DNA from: an uncultured Alphaproteobacteria bacterium | GTDB taxonomy: Bacteria; Pseudomonadota; Alphaproteobacteria; HIMB59 | Assembly: GCA_902521795.1 (NCBI GenBank) | Contig: CABYSX010000001.1 | Span: 62,001 to 126,000 of the forward strand | Direction of reading: 5' to 3' | Length of the DNA: 64,000 nucleotides | Shown here: one piece after another, positions 1-8,504 of the stretch | Layout: the number at the start of each line of letters is the position of its first letter | Numbering within the stretch: position 1 is the first letter of the stretch | Position numbers and translations under genes: made by a program | Notes under the pieces: model-generated | The model's input: only the letters and a program-made list of their open reading frames with translations | The model's database searches: none | Told to the model about the DNA's origin: nothing

Positions 1-1
1 C

Positions 2-955
2 CTCTCTAGTCACCTCTGTACAATTGACGAAATAAGAGAAGTTGTAAGTTGGGATTTTTTTTCTGCAAATAATTTTGTCGATAAAAATGCAAAACACTGG
101 GCTGGTATTGTTCAAGATTTAATGCGTGAGCATTCTCCTGATAACAACAGACTAGCTATTGATGTATCTGACCCTGTTGGAATTCAAATGCTTCTTAAGC
201 AATTTAATGTTGAAATATTAAATGCTCAAAAAATTGTTGAAACTGCAAGGTCAATAAAATCAGAAGATGAGTTAGTATGCATGAAGGCCTCTATAGAGAC
301 AGCTGAAAAAGGAATGTGGCTGATGAAAGAAAAATTACATGCTGGAATGACGGAGGAAGAACTTTGGTCATATATGCATAAGGTTAACATTGAAAGTGGA
401 GGTGAGTGGTTCGAAACTCGTCTATTAGTATCTGGCCCAAGAACAAATCCATGGCTTCAAGAATGTAGTAATCGTGTGATTGAATCAGGTGATGTAGTAG
501 CTTTTGATACTGATATGGTTGGACCCTACGGATATTGCGCAGATATATCTCGAACCTTTGTTGAGGGAAATAAGTTTAGTGATGAACAAAGAAGACTTTA
601 CGATTTGGCTTTAGAACATATCAATCACAACAAGTCTCTTATCAAAGCTGGTGTAAACTTTCTAGAATTTGCAGAACAATCTTGGAAGTTACCTGATAAT
701 TGCTATGACAATCACTATCCTTGTATTATCCATGGTGTAGGATTATGTGATGAATGGCCTTTTGTTGCATACCCTAATAAAGATTTTAGTAACTCTGATT
801 ACTCTGCTTGCTTTGAAGAAAATATGACTATTTGTGTGGAGAGCTATATTGGAGAAGTTGGAGGAAAAGAAGGAATAAAACTTGAGGATCAATTCTTAGT
901 CACTAAAGATGGACTTAAACAGTTGAGTTCATTTCCTTACGAGTACTCAAACTAA
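2..955 (+). CDS. dddP: DddP-like DMSP lyase (M24 metallopeptidase fold), 5' end outside window
   Basis: The reading frame is open to the left window edge, so the N-terminal part is missing; about 317 residues remain. DddP releases dimethyl sulfide and acrylate from DMSP using a metal centre built on the M24 aminopeptidase fold. Seen here: the segment FDTDMVGPYGYCADISRT carries three aspartates spaced D-x-D-x9-D, followed by IIHGVGLCDEWP (His), CVES (Glu) and KLEDQF (Glu). This order and spacing match, from memory, the iron ligands and catalytic Asp of characterised DddP, including a Tyr five residues before the His. The HGVGLCDE block is typical of DddP rather than of proline dipeptidases. 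The SMR gene follows after 2 bases. A DddP-related M24 enzyme with another substrate remains possible. Confidence 0.8.
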   Translation, partial: LSSHLCTIDEIREVVSWDFFSANNFVDKNAKHWAGIVQDLMREHSPDNNRLAIDVSDPVGIQMLLKQFNVEILNAQKIVETARSIKSEDELVCMKASIETAEKGMWLMKEKLHAGMTEEELWSYMHKVNIESGGEWFETRLLVSGPRTNPWLQECSNRVIESGDVVAFDTDMVGPYGYCADISRTFVEGNKFSDEQRRLYDLALEHINHNKSLIKAGVNFLEFAEQSWKLPDNCYDNHYPCIIHGVGLCDEWPFVAYPNKDFSNSDYSACFEENMTICVESYIGEVGGKEGIKLEDQFLVTKDGLKQLSSFPYEYSN

Positions 956-957
956 AA

Positions 958-1278
958 GTGATTGGTTATATTTATCTCACTGCAGCAATAATATTTGGAA
1001 TATTATCAAATAATTTTGCAAAGATTTCTGATGGTTATATAAAAATTATTCCTACCTCTTTGAGCGCTATTTCTATAATTATTGCTGTCTTTTTTATCTC
1101 TAAAGTAATGAAATTTCTCCCTATGGGAACGGCCTATGCCTCATATGCCGGATTAGTGATTTTTGGAACATTTCTTTTAAGTATTTTAAAGTTCGGTCAA
1201 TCACCAAATATATTTGCAGTGATAGGTTGCACCTTGATAGTTATCGGCATTATATTAGTAAATTCTTTTGGAAAATAA
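958..1278 (+). CDS. Small multidrug resistance (SMR) family membrane protein lacking the essential Glu
   Basis: This 106-residue protein has four predicted membrane helices and aligns along its whole length with EmrE-type transporters (start YIYL, conserved Lys22 and Gly26, GTAYA in helix 3, final helix ending LVN). SMR proteins are proton-coupled dimeric exporters of cations such as quaternary ammonium or guanidinium ions. The membrane-embedded Glu14 that binds both proton and substrate is replaced by Gly here (codon GGA at 997-999), and the Trp63 equivalent is Tyr. A standard proton-antiport mechanism is therefore doubtful. The gene starts with GTG two bases after the dddP-like stop, so the two are probably co-transcribed. 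The substrate is unknown. Confidence 0.8.
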   Translation: MIGYIYLTAAIIFGILSNNFAKISDGYIKIIPTSLSAISIIIAVFFISKVMKFLPMGTAYASYAGLVIFGTFLLSILKFGQSPNIFAVIGCTLIVIGIILVNSFGK

Positions 1279-1279
1279 T

Positions 1280-2173
1280 TTATTTCATTCCAGTCATGGT
1301 AATGCCTTCGACAAATCTCTTTTGAGCTATGATGAAAGCCACAATCAGTGGAACTGTCACAGTAACTATTGATGCCATCATTGGTCCAAATTCATCACTA
1401 TCAATTCCGCCTCTAAATTCTCTAATACCTAGTGGTGGTGTAAATAAATCACGATTACCGGTAATGACAATCCGAGGCCAAAAATAATCATTCCAGTGAG
1501 CAACAACAGAGAAAATTGCAAAAGCTAGTAACGCAGGTATCGCTACGGGAAGCATTACTTTCCAAACAATAGAGTATTCTCCCATTCCATCCATCCTAGC
1601 AGCATCAATTAGTTCATCTGGCACTGTCATAAAGAATTGCCGCATAAGAAAAATACCAAATACTGATATCGTCCAGGGTATTATCAAGGCTGCATACGTG
1701 TCTACGAGACCAGCCTTTGCCAACATCACATATAAGGGTAAAGCGATAGCATGAACAGGTATTAAAAGACAAAAAAGAACCATTGAAAACACAAATTCTC
1801 TTCCTTTAAACCTGAGTTTTGCGAGAGCGTAAGAACACGGAAGAGCGATTAAGACTTGTATTAAAAAAATTGACACAGTCACAATCAAACCATTCATTAA
1901 ATACCTCGGAATTGGAGCTTTTTTGAAAGCAAACCAGAAATTGTATTTGTAAGGACGCATTGTACATACCTCTTCGGTATATCCGTGCTTAGTACAAACA
2001 GGGAATGTTTGGATCTCTTGCGCTCCAACTAAACCTCCGGATATTGACTGAATTTCTTGTTGTGATTTCAGAGACATGGAAACCATCATATAAAATGGTA
2101 TCAACACAATTAGCGCACCGATAATGAGCAGTCCGTGCTTCCATGACTCGCCAATATAATGTCTAGCTAACAT
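1280..2173 (-). CDS. ABC transporter permease, UgpE-like (MalG type)
   Basis: An inner-membrane permease of the carbohydrate-uptake (CUT1) ABC class, 297 residues with about six membrane helices. The cytoplasmic EAA loop AARMDGMGEYSIVWKVMLP, which docks on the ATPase, lies near residues 193-211. It is the last gene of the minus-strand unit ATPase, UgpA-like, UgpE-like, one base after its neighbour. The first periplasmic loop (about residues 40-75) is longer than in glycerol-3-phosphate UgpE and holds two cysteines. The neighbouring phnA, phnY and Pho-box-preceded binding protein suggest an organophosphorus substrate, possibly a phosphonate, rather than a sugar. That substrate is inferred, not shown. 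Confidence 0.85.
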   Translation of the reverse strand: MLARHYIGESWKHGLLIIGALIVLIPFYMMVSMSLKSQQEIQSISGGLVGAQEIQTFPVCTKHGYTEEVCTMRPYKYNFWFAFKKAPIPRYLMNGLIVTVSIFLIQVLIALPCSYALAKLRFKGREFVFSMVLFCLLIPVHAIALPLYVMLAKAGLVDTYAALIIPWTISVFGIFLMRQFFMTVPDELIDAARMDGMGEYSIVWKVMLPVAIPALLAFAIFSVVAHWNDYFWPRIVITGNRDLFTPPLGIREFRGGIDSDEFGPMMASIVTVTVPLIVAFIIAQKRFVEGITMTGMK

Positions 2174-2174
2174 T

Positions 2175-3131
2175 TTAGTAATGAACTCTTTTCTCTATGA
2201 CATAGCGTTGGAAAAAAGTTAGTAGAATTATAAATACAATAAATACAACAGTTATAGCTGCTCCAATACTGGTGATATTTTGCATGATAGCCTTTTCAAA
2301 TATAGCATACATCATCACATATGTAGTCTTCGATGGTCCTCCCTTTGTAAGTATTTCAATTGTATCAAAGACTTGAAAAGATCTTATTGTAGTTATAGTT
2401 ACTACGAATAAAGTAGTTGGGCCTAACATAGGCCAAGTGACAAGTTTGAATTGCTCCCAAGTTGAATGAGCCCCATCCATTTCCGCGGCATGATATAACT
2501 CACGAGGTATGCTGGTTAATCCTGCTAAGTAGAGTACCATATTAAAGCCAAATGCTTGCCAGATACCAATAAAACAAATTGTCCAAATAGCTGTTTTTTT
2601 ATCTTTTAACCAATATGGAAAGTCCATATTGTTTGCACAAGCAACACTGTACCAGCTATCTTCGGAACCAACCCATGGTAACCAATGGAAACCTAAAATA
2701 AATTCTCGAATACCTCCACAACCATCAGCTAAAAAAGAATTAATAATTCCAAGAGTGGGGTGAAGAGTAAATTCCCATGCAATAGCCATAGCTAACAAAG
2801 TTGCCATCACAGGTAAAAAGAAAATGGTTTTATATATATCTGCACCAAATCTGAGAGAATTAAGCATGACAGCAGCTGCCAATCCTATAATAACTGAAGC
2901 GGGTACAACTATTAAAACATACGTGGCGGTAGCTATAATCATTTTTGTATAGGTTTTTCTAGAGAACATTTTTTCATAATTCTCCATACCAACCCATTCA
3001 AAACTAGAATTACCAAGATTATAATTAGTAAATGAAATACCTCCGGCTAAAAAAATTGGAAGTATTAATATTACAATCATTAATATGATTGCAGGCCAAA
3101 CAAACCAAATATGCGCTTTAGAATAGTGCAT
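2175..3131 (-). CDS. ABC transporter permease, UgpA-like (MalF type)
   Basis: The partner permease, 318 residues, begins with a cytoplasmic tail followed by a hydrophobic helix (about residues 9-31) and has the six-helix CUT1 layout. Its EAA loop reads AAEMDGAHSTWEQFKLVTWP near residues 215-234. A long periplasmic insert at about residues 130-175 includes two separate cysteines (in ADGCGG and SVACAN) and is not usual in UgpA, so a disulfide-stabilised contact with the binding protein is possible. It lies 2 bases after the ATPase gene and 1 base before the UgpE-like gene. It would form the heterodimeric channel for the binding protein encoded at 7199. Confidence 0.85.
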   Translation of the reverse strand: MHYSKAHIWFVWPAIILMIVILILPIFLAGGISFTNYNLGNSSFEWVGMENYEKMFSRKTYTKMIIATATYVLIVVPASVIIGLAAAVMLNSLRFGADIYKTIFFLPVMATLLAMAIAWEFTLHPTLGIINSFLADGCGGIREFILGFHWLPWVGSEDSWYSVACANNMDFPYWLKDKKTAIWTICFIGIWQAFGFNMVLYLAGLTSIPRELYHAAEMDGAHSTWEQFKLVTWPMLGPTTLFVVTITTIRSFQVFDTIEILTKGGPSKTTYVMMYAIFEKAIMQNITSIGAAITVVFIVFIILLTFFQRYVIEKRVHY

Positions 3132-3133
3132 AT

Positions 3134-4252
3134 TTATCTAATTCTCTCACCAGATATTTCAAAAAGCATAGCTTCGGAATGAGAGGGACATATTTTAATT
3201 GTTTCCCCATTTGAAATCAGTCCGGCTTGTGGTGAACCTCTCACTATGATCTTTGAGTCAGACTGATCAACTTGAACATGGTAAAATATATCTGAACCAA
3301 GATTTTCTTTGTATGAAACTTTAGCCTCAAATGCAGGTTTGTTTGAATCCTTTGTAATTTCTAAATGTTCTGGTCTCACAGCAACTAAGGCTTTTTGACT
3401 ATTAGTATTAAATTTTTTCTCTAGCCTGATGCCGTTAAATTCAGCGAAACCATCAGATCTAATCTCAGCATCAAATGTGTTAATCTTTGGGCTACCAACA
3501 AATTCTGCAACCCTCAAAGATGAAGGATTGTTATAAACCTCACTTGGGGTATCTAGTTGTAAAAGTTCACCATCAATCATAACTGCCATTCGAGTTGACA
3601 TTGTAAGTGCTTCTGCTTGATCATGCGTCACATAAATGAAAGTGGTCTTTAAAGAGTTATGGAGCTCGGATAGCTCAGATCTCATATGAACCCTTAATGC
3701 AGCGTCAAGATTTGATAAGGGTTCGTCCATTAAAAATGCAACTGGTTCTCTTACCATCGCCCTTCCTAATGCCGCTCTTTGTCTTTGACCACCAGATAAT
3801 TGACCTGGCTTTCTATCAAGTAGTTCTGTTATTTTTAAAGTTTCAGATGTTTTAAAAACAAGGTCATCAATTGATTTCTTTTTTTCTTTTCTACTAGGTA
3901 CAAAATTACCAACAAGAGGCAACCTCTCTACAAAACTATAGTCTCTTAATTTCAAAGGTGTTTCTAGATTCTTTCTGACAGTCAGGTGCGGGTAAAGAGC
4001 GTAAGATTGGAAAACCATTGCTAAATCTCTCTTGCTAGCTCTGGTGCTGTTAACATTCTTATCATCAATAATTACATCGCCACTATTTTGTTGCTCCAAT
4101 CCGGCAATAATTTTTAACAAAGTGGATTTGCCACAACCTGATGGACCGACTAATGTTAAGAATTCACCATCTTGGATATCAAGGCTTAGTTGTTTAAGCA
4201 CCTCAGTTGAACCAAATGACTTATTGATGTTCTTTAAAGAAATTGTCCCCAT
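3134..4252 (-). CDS. ABC transporter ATP-binding protein, UgpC/MsmK type
   Basis: The ATPase energises the two permeases encoded downstream. It has 372 residues: Walker [10 protein letters not shown] at 36-44, signature LSGGQRQR near 155-162, Walker B FLMDEP, the switch histidine (THDQAEA) and a C-terminal regulatory TOBE domain typical of MalK/UgpC. An extra loop of roughly 20-25 residues rich in Lys and Pro lies between the Q-loop and the signature, longer than in UgpC. It is the first gene of the minus-strand transporter unit and diverges from phnA across 136 bases. A Pho-box-like repeat (4309-4326) lies 56 bases before the start. Confidence 0.88.
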   Translation of the reverse strand: MGTISLKNINKSFGSTEVLKQLSLDIQDGEFLTLVGPSGCGKSTLLKIIAGLEQQNSGDVIIDDKNVNSTRASKRDLAMVFQSYALYPHLTVRKNLETPLKLRDYSFVERLPLVGNFVPSRKEKKKSIDDLVFKTSETLKITELLDRKPGQLSGGQRQRAALGRAMVREPVAFLMDEPLSNLDAALRVHMRSELSELHNSLKTTFIYVTHDQAEALTMSTRMAVMIDGELLQLDTPSEVYNNPSSLRVAEFVGSPKINTFDAEIRSDGFAEFNGIRLEKKFNTNSQKALVAVRPEHLEITKDSNKPAFEAKVSYKENLGSDIFYHVQVDQSDSKIIVRGSPQAGLISNGETIKICPSHSEAMLFEISGERIR

Positions 4253-4308
4253 CTATTTTTATTCCTCAAAACTAAAATAGTTCTGATTAGGACATTTTAA
4301 AAGTAAAT

Positions 4309-4326
4309 TTGTAAAATTTATGTTAA
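4309..4326 (-). promoter_or_regulatory. Candidate Pho box before the transporter operon
   Basis: On the minus strand two 7-base units, TTAACAT and TTTACAA, are separated by AAAT, giving the 11-base period expected for PhoB. The first unit is identical to those before pstS and the 7199 gene; the second matches at 5 of 7 positions. The site ends 56 bases before the ATPase start, similar to the pstS arrangement. The same intergenic region must also drive phnA on the other strand, where no equally good repeat is seen. Confidence 0.5.
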
Positions 4327-4388
4327 AACTTTATGAATTAATTTTACATTAATCGGAAGTTTGTTCTTTATATGAAGCAATAGTAATT

Positions 4389-5630
4389 ATGAGTGATAAA
4401 ATTGAAATAAACAAAAGACAATACAATAAATCACTTTCTTCAACTGTAGTAGTTATATGCCTTGATGGTAGTCAAAAAGAGTATATTGATATCGCCTCTT
4501 CAAAAGGATTGACACCAAATCTTGATAAAATACTGGAAAATGGCCAATATCTGATGGCTAACAGTGCTATTCCCAGTTTTACAAACCCTAACAACATTTC
4601 GATAGTCACAGGGCAGCCTAGTGATGTTCATGGAATAAGTGGTAATTTCTTTTATACCCCATCAACCGGTGAAGAAGTGATGATGAATGATCCAAAATAT
4701 TTAAGAGCTCCAACTATTTTTGAGAAATATTATAATGAAGGTTATAAAATAGCAGTAATCACTGCTAAGGATAAATTAAGGACTCTTTTAGGTAATGGTT
4801 TAAAATTTAATGAAGGAAGAGCAATCTGTTTTTCATCAGAAAAATCAGATCAGGCCACTCTCAGTGAAAATGGTATTGAAAATATTAATGACTGGATTGG
4901 AATGAAAGTACCTGAAGTATATTCTCAGGATCTATCAGAATTTGTTATGGCAGCTGGGGTAAAATTACTTGAAGAATTTAATCCTGACATTATGTATTTA
5001 TCTACCACTGACTTTATTCAACACAAATATGCACCTGGAGATAAAGAAGCAAATGATTTTTATCAGATGTTTGATAAGTATGTCAGTAAAATTTGTAGTA
5101 ATGGGAATTCGGTTGTCATCACTGCAGATCATGGAATGAAGTCTAAAGCAAATATTAATGGAGAACCTAATGCCATCTTCCTTCAAGATTATTTAGATGA
5201 TCAAATGGGTAAAGATGAGGCTAAAGTAATACTTCCAATTACTGACCCTTATGTAGTTCATCATGGTTCACTGGGATCGTTTGCCACTATATATGTAAAA
5301 GATAAATCAAAAATTGGTGAAACAATTAGCAAAATATCATCAATTAAAGAAATTGAAGTAGTTGTTAAACAAGAAGAAGCATGTAGAGAATATAGGCTAC
5401 CTTCAGATAGAATAGGTGATATCGTATGCATGTCATCTGAAGATATGACAATTGGTACCTCAAAAGCTAATCATGATCTTTCAAAATTAAAGGAACCCCT
5501 TAGATCTCATGGAGGTCATCATGAAAGAGAAGTTCCTTTTATTTCCAATAAAAAACTAAACATTGCCAAAGATCAAAGTTTAAATAACTATGATGCATTT
5601 TTTTATGCTATTAATGGAGCTCAATCATGA
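4389..5630 (+). CDS. phnA: Phosphonoacetate hydrolase
   Basis: PhnA cleaves phosphonoacetate to acetate and phosphate and belongs to the alkaline phosphatase superfamily with two zinc ions. In this 413-residue protein the expected ligands are visible: Asp26 (CLDGS), nucleophile Thr65 (SFTNPN), the Asp and His of [10 protein letters not shown], Asp-His in TADHGM and the late His in SHGGHHERE. The first two positions sit three residues before their Sinorhizobium PhnA counterparts (Asp29 and Thr68, from memory). The stop overlaps the phnY start by 4 bases, so translation is coupled. It diverges from the Ugp-like transporter. Related nucleotide phosphodiesterases share the fold, but the pairing with phnY favours PhnA. 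Confidence 0.88.
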   Translation: MSDKIEINKRQYNKSLSSTVVVICLDGSQKEYIDIASSKGLTPNLDKILENGQYLMANSAIPSFTNPNNISIVTGQPSDVHGISGNFFYTPSTGEEVMMNDPKYLRAPTIFEKYYNEGYKIAVITAKDKLRTLLGNGLKFNEGRAICFSSEKSDQATLSENGIENINDWIGMKVPEVYSQDLSEFVMAAGVKLLEEFNPDIMYLSTTDFIQHKYAPGDKEANDFYQMFDKYVSKICSNGNSVVITADHGMKSKANINGEPNAIFLQDYLDDQMGKDEAKVILPITDPYVVHHGSLGSFATIYVKDKSKIGETISKISSIKEIEVVVKQEEACREYRLPSDRIGDIVCMSSEDMTIGTSKANHDLSKLKEPLRSHGGHHEREVPFISNKKLNIAKDQSLNNYDAFFYAINGAQS

Positions 5631-7066
5631 CTGATAAAATTATTAATGAGGGTATGAGGATTGGTGGAAAAACTGTTCACACCGATAACAAGATTGATGT
5701 TATCTATCCCTTCACAGGTAAAGTTATAGGCACAGTACCAGCTGGCACAGCAGAACATGCTCAAAAAGCCTTTGATATTGCTGCAAATTATAAACCTAAT
5801 TTATCTAGATATGATCGTCAAAAAATACTTCAAAAGACTGCTGAAACACTTGTTGAGAGAAAAGAACAAATCTCTGATCTAATTTCACTTGAGTCTGGGC
5901 TATCGAAACAAGATACGCTTTATGAAGTTGGTAGAGCCTTTGATGTATTTTCTCTTACTGCTCAGCTTTGTATCCAGGATGACGGAGAAATTTACTCTTG
6001 TGATTTAACACCTCATGGAAAACAAAGAAAAATATTTACAATTAGAGAACCGCTTAACACTATATCTGCAATCACTCCATTTAATCATCCTTTAAATATG
6101 GTTGCTCACAAAATAGCTCCATCAATAGCAACTAACAACTGTACTGTTTGTAAACAAACAGAATTGACCCCTTTAACAGCTATGCTACTAGCAGATATTT
6201 TATATGAATGTGGCCTTCCTCCAGAAATGTTTTCAATTTTAACAGGATGGCCTGAAGACATTGGGAATGAAGTAATTAAAAATAAAAATATAGATTTAAT
6301 TACTTTTACAGGAAGCGTTGGTGTTGGAAAACTGATAGCTGAAAATGCAGGTTACAAAAGAACTGTTTTAGAGTTAGGTGGAAACGACCCTTTAATAGTT
6401 TTGAGTGACTTAGATGATGATGATTTAAATAAAGCAGCTGATCTAGCAATCATGGGAGCAACAAAAAACTCCGGTCAAAGATGCACTGCTGTAAAAAGAA
6501 TATTAGTTCAAGAATCAGTTGCTGATAAATTTGTCGAGCTTGCTTTGGAAAAAGCAAAAGCAATAAAATTTGGTGATCCCATGGATATTAATAATCAGTT
6601 GGGCACAGTAATTAATAAAGAGGCAGCAAGTATGTTTAATGACAGAGTAAATAAAGCTGAACAGGATGGTGCAAAAATTCTTTATAACCCTGGGGTCCAA
6701 GAAGCTCTTGTGCCACCAATTTTTATAGACAACGTTAATTATAAATCAGAACTTGTTGTTGAAGAAACCTTTGGTCCAATTGTGCCTGTCATTAGAGTTC
6801 CCAATGATGATGAAAAAGTAATGGAAATTTCAAATTCAACGGCCTTTGGTTTGTCATCAGGTGTTTGTAGTAACAATTTTAGAAGAATTAAAAAATACAT
6901 AAGCGGTCTTAATGTGGGCACAGTTAATATTTGGGAAGTGCCCGGTTACAGAATTGAGATGTCACCTTTTGGTGGAATAAAAGACTCAGGATTAGGCTAT
7001 AAAGAGGGTGTAATAGAGGCTATGAAAAGTTACACAAATGTAAAGACCTTCTCATTACCTTGGTAA
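5627..7066 (+). CDS. phnY: Phosphonoacetaldehyde dehydrogenase
   Basis: An NAD(P)-dependent aldehyde dehydrogenase of 479 residues that would oxidise phosphonoacetaldehyde to phosphonoacetate, the substrate of PhnA. Visible features are the ITPFNHPLN motif, whose His is typical of PhnY, the nucleotide-binding TFTGSVGVG, the general-base Glu in ELGGNDP and the catalytic Cys in [11 protein letters not shown] near residue 288. It overlaps phnA by 4 bases (ATGA). No phnW transaminase or PbfA lyase is encoded nearby, so the aldehyde must come from another step, perhaps the iron alcohol dehydrogenase at 9593. Sulfoacetaldehyde or similar substrates cannot be excluded by sequence alone. Confidence 0.82.
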   Translation: MTDKIINEGMRIGGKTVHTDNKIDVIYPFTGKVIGTVPAGTAEHAQKAFDIAANYKPNLSRYDRQKILQKTAETLVERKEQISDLISLESGLSKQDTLYEVGRAFDVFSLTAQLCIQDDGEIYSCDLTPHGKQRKIFTIREPLNTISAITPFNHPLNMVAHKIAPSIATNNCTVCKQTELTPLTAMLLADILYECGLPPEMFSILTGWPEDIGNEVIKNKNIDLITFTGSVGVGKLIAENAGYKRTVLELGGNDPLIVLSDLDDDDLNKAADLAIMGATKNSGQRCTAVKRILVQESVADKFVELALEKAKAIKFGDPMDINNQLGTVINKEAASMFNDRVNKAEQDGAKILYNPGVQEALVPPIFIDNVNYKSELVVEETFGPIVPVIRVPNDDEKVMEISNSTAFGLSSGVCSNNFRRIKKYISGLNVGTVNIWEVPGYRIEMSPFGGIKDSGLGYKEGVIEAMKSYTNVKTFSLPW

Positions 7067-7138
7067 TTAACAGCTTTTAGGAACTATTCACAGATTTTTT
7101 CTCACACATACTGATTATTTCTACTTTGCTTTAAAAAT

Positions 7139-7156
7139 TTAACATATTCTTAACAT
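7139..7156 (+). promoter_or_regulatory. Candidate Pho box before the solute-binding protein gene
   Basis: Two perfect copies of TTAACAT are separated by ATTC, an 11-base repeat period as in PhoB sites. The arrangement is nearly identical to the one before pstS (TTAACAT-ATTT-TTAACAT). It ends 42 bases before the start codon, with AT-rich -10-like sequence at about 7163-7171. This predicts PhoB activation of the binding protein under phosphate limitation. Confidence 0.7.
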
Positions 7157-7198
7157 TAAGGATTTAATAATTAATTATTATTATTTTAAGGAGGGACT

Positions 7199-8434
7199 AT
7201 GAAAAAAGTAATCTTAGGATTTTTTGCATCAGTTTTCGCATACAACGCTAATGCGGTAGAAATTGAATTTGCATATCCTTATTCAGGTTTGTTCGATGTG
7301 ACATACCAGGCAATTATGCCAGAGTTTGAAAAAGCTCATCCTGACATTAAAGTTAAGTTCAGAGCAACTTATGAAAACTATGAAGATGCTACTGCTACTA
7401 TACTAAGAGAGTCAACATCAGGAAACTTACCTGATATCACCATGCAAGGTCTTAATAGACAAGCACCTTTAGTAGACAAAGGTATCGCTTTATCTTTAGA
7501 GCCTTTCATTGCTAATGAGCCAGATTTTGCAAAAGACGGTTATCATGAAGCTATGTTGAGCTTATCTACCTTTGGAGGAGAGGTTTATGGCTTGCCATTT
7601 TCAGTATCAACTCCAGTTGGTTACTACAACATGGATCTTTTAGCAAGTGCTGGTGTTAGTAGCATTCCATCAAATTGGGATGAAGTCATTGACGCTTGTA
7701 ATAAATTAGAAGCTGCAGGACACGGTACTCTTTACTTTGGATGGAATATTACAGGTAACTGGTTCCATCAAGCTCTAATGCATAGCCAAAATGTTCCAAT
7801 GGTTAAAGATGGAGCAGTCAATATGGGAGGAGATGCTGGTCTAAAAACTTTAGAACAAATGAAAGATATCATGGGTGGCTGTAATATGCCTAACTATTCT
7901 ATTGCTGACGGACAAGCTGCGTTTAATGCAGGCACTATTGGTATGATGTTTTGGAGTACTAGTAGTTTAGGCTCTGTTGAAGCTGCTAAAGCTGACTTTG
8001 AGCTAAAGACTGCGCCTTTCCCAGGAATACCTGGTGTTAATGGTGGAACTCCAGCTAGACTACCTGCCGGTGGTAACGCAGCGATGTTAGTTACTACATC
8101 AGATGATCCTGAAAGAGTACAAGCGGCATGGACATTTTTAAAGTTTATCACATCAGGTGTAGGAGCAGCTGCTGTTGCAGAAACAACAGGTTACGTTCCT
8201 CCTAACAAAGCTGCAAATGACCTGTTAGGTGATTTTTATGATGCAAACCCCAACAAGTTAACTGCTGTTAATCAGCTGCCTTTGTTAGCTGATTGGTTCG
8301 CATATCCTGGAGAAAACGGTCTTGCTGTGACACAAGTAATTTATGACTACACAGAAGAAATTGCTACAGGTGATGCAGACGATATGGGTGATCTACAGGC
8401 CGAAATGATGGAGGAGATTGAAGACTTAATGTAA
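7199..8434 (+). CDS. Extracellular solute-binding protein, UgpB-like
   Basis: A periplasmic binding protein of 411 residues for the Ugp-like ABC transporter. It has a Sec signal peptide (MKK plus a hydrophobic stretch, likely cut after NANA at about residue 19) and family-1 binding-protein features: YPYSG near the N-terminus, then AFNAGTIGMMFWSTSSLG and LPAGGNAAML. A strong ribosome site, AAGGAGGG, precedes the ATG. The gene stands alone behind its own Pho box and before a terminator (8468-8502), so it can be made in excess over the permeases, as expected for a binding protein. The ligand is unknown; phosphonates or glycerol-phosphate-like compounds are the leading candidates. Confidence 0.87.
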   Translation: MKKVILGFFASVFAYNANAVEIEFAYPYSGLFDVTYQAIMPEFEKAHPDIKVKFRATYENYEDATATILRESTSGNLPDITMQGLNRQAPLVDKGIALSLEPFIANEPDFAKDGYHEAMLSLSTFGGEVYGLPFSVSTPVGYYNMDLLASAGVSSIPSNWDEVIDACNKLEAAGHGTLYFGWNITGNWFHQALMHSQNVPMVKDGAVNMGGDAGLKTLEQMKDIMGGCNMPNYSIADGQAAFNAGTIGMMFWSTSSLGSVEAAKADFELKTAPFPGIPGVNGGTPARLPAGGNAAMLVTTSDDPERVQAAWTFLKFITSGVGAAAVAETTGYVPPNKAANDLLGDFYDANPNKLTAVNQLPLLADWFAYPGENGLAVTQVIYDYTEEIATGDADDMGDLQAEMMEEIEDLM

Positions 8435-8467
8435 GTCTTTTTAATTCCGTTTATCATTAGATTTTTA

Positions 8468-8502
8468 AACAGCAGTCACTATACTGGCTGCTGTTTTTTT
8501 TT
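8468..8502 (+). terminator. Rho-independent terminator after the binding protein gene
   Basis: An 11-base-pair stem (AACAGCAGTCA with TGGCTGCTGTT, one G-T pair) and a six-base loop are followed by nine T residues. It ends two bases before the ATG of the metE-like gene. Confidence 0.88.
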
Positions 8503-8504
8503 AA

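Noticed and set aside
4343..4349. TTTACAT as a Pho box for phnA on the plus strand
   Set aside because: No second unit at an 11-base distance on either side; only the minus-strand repeat toward the transporter holds up.
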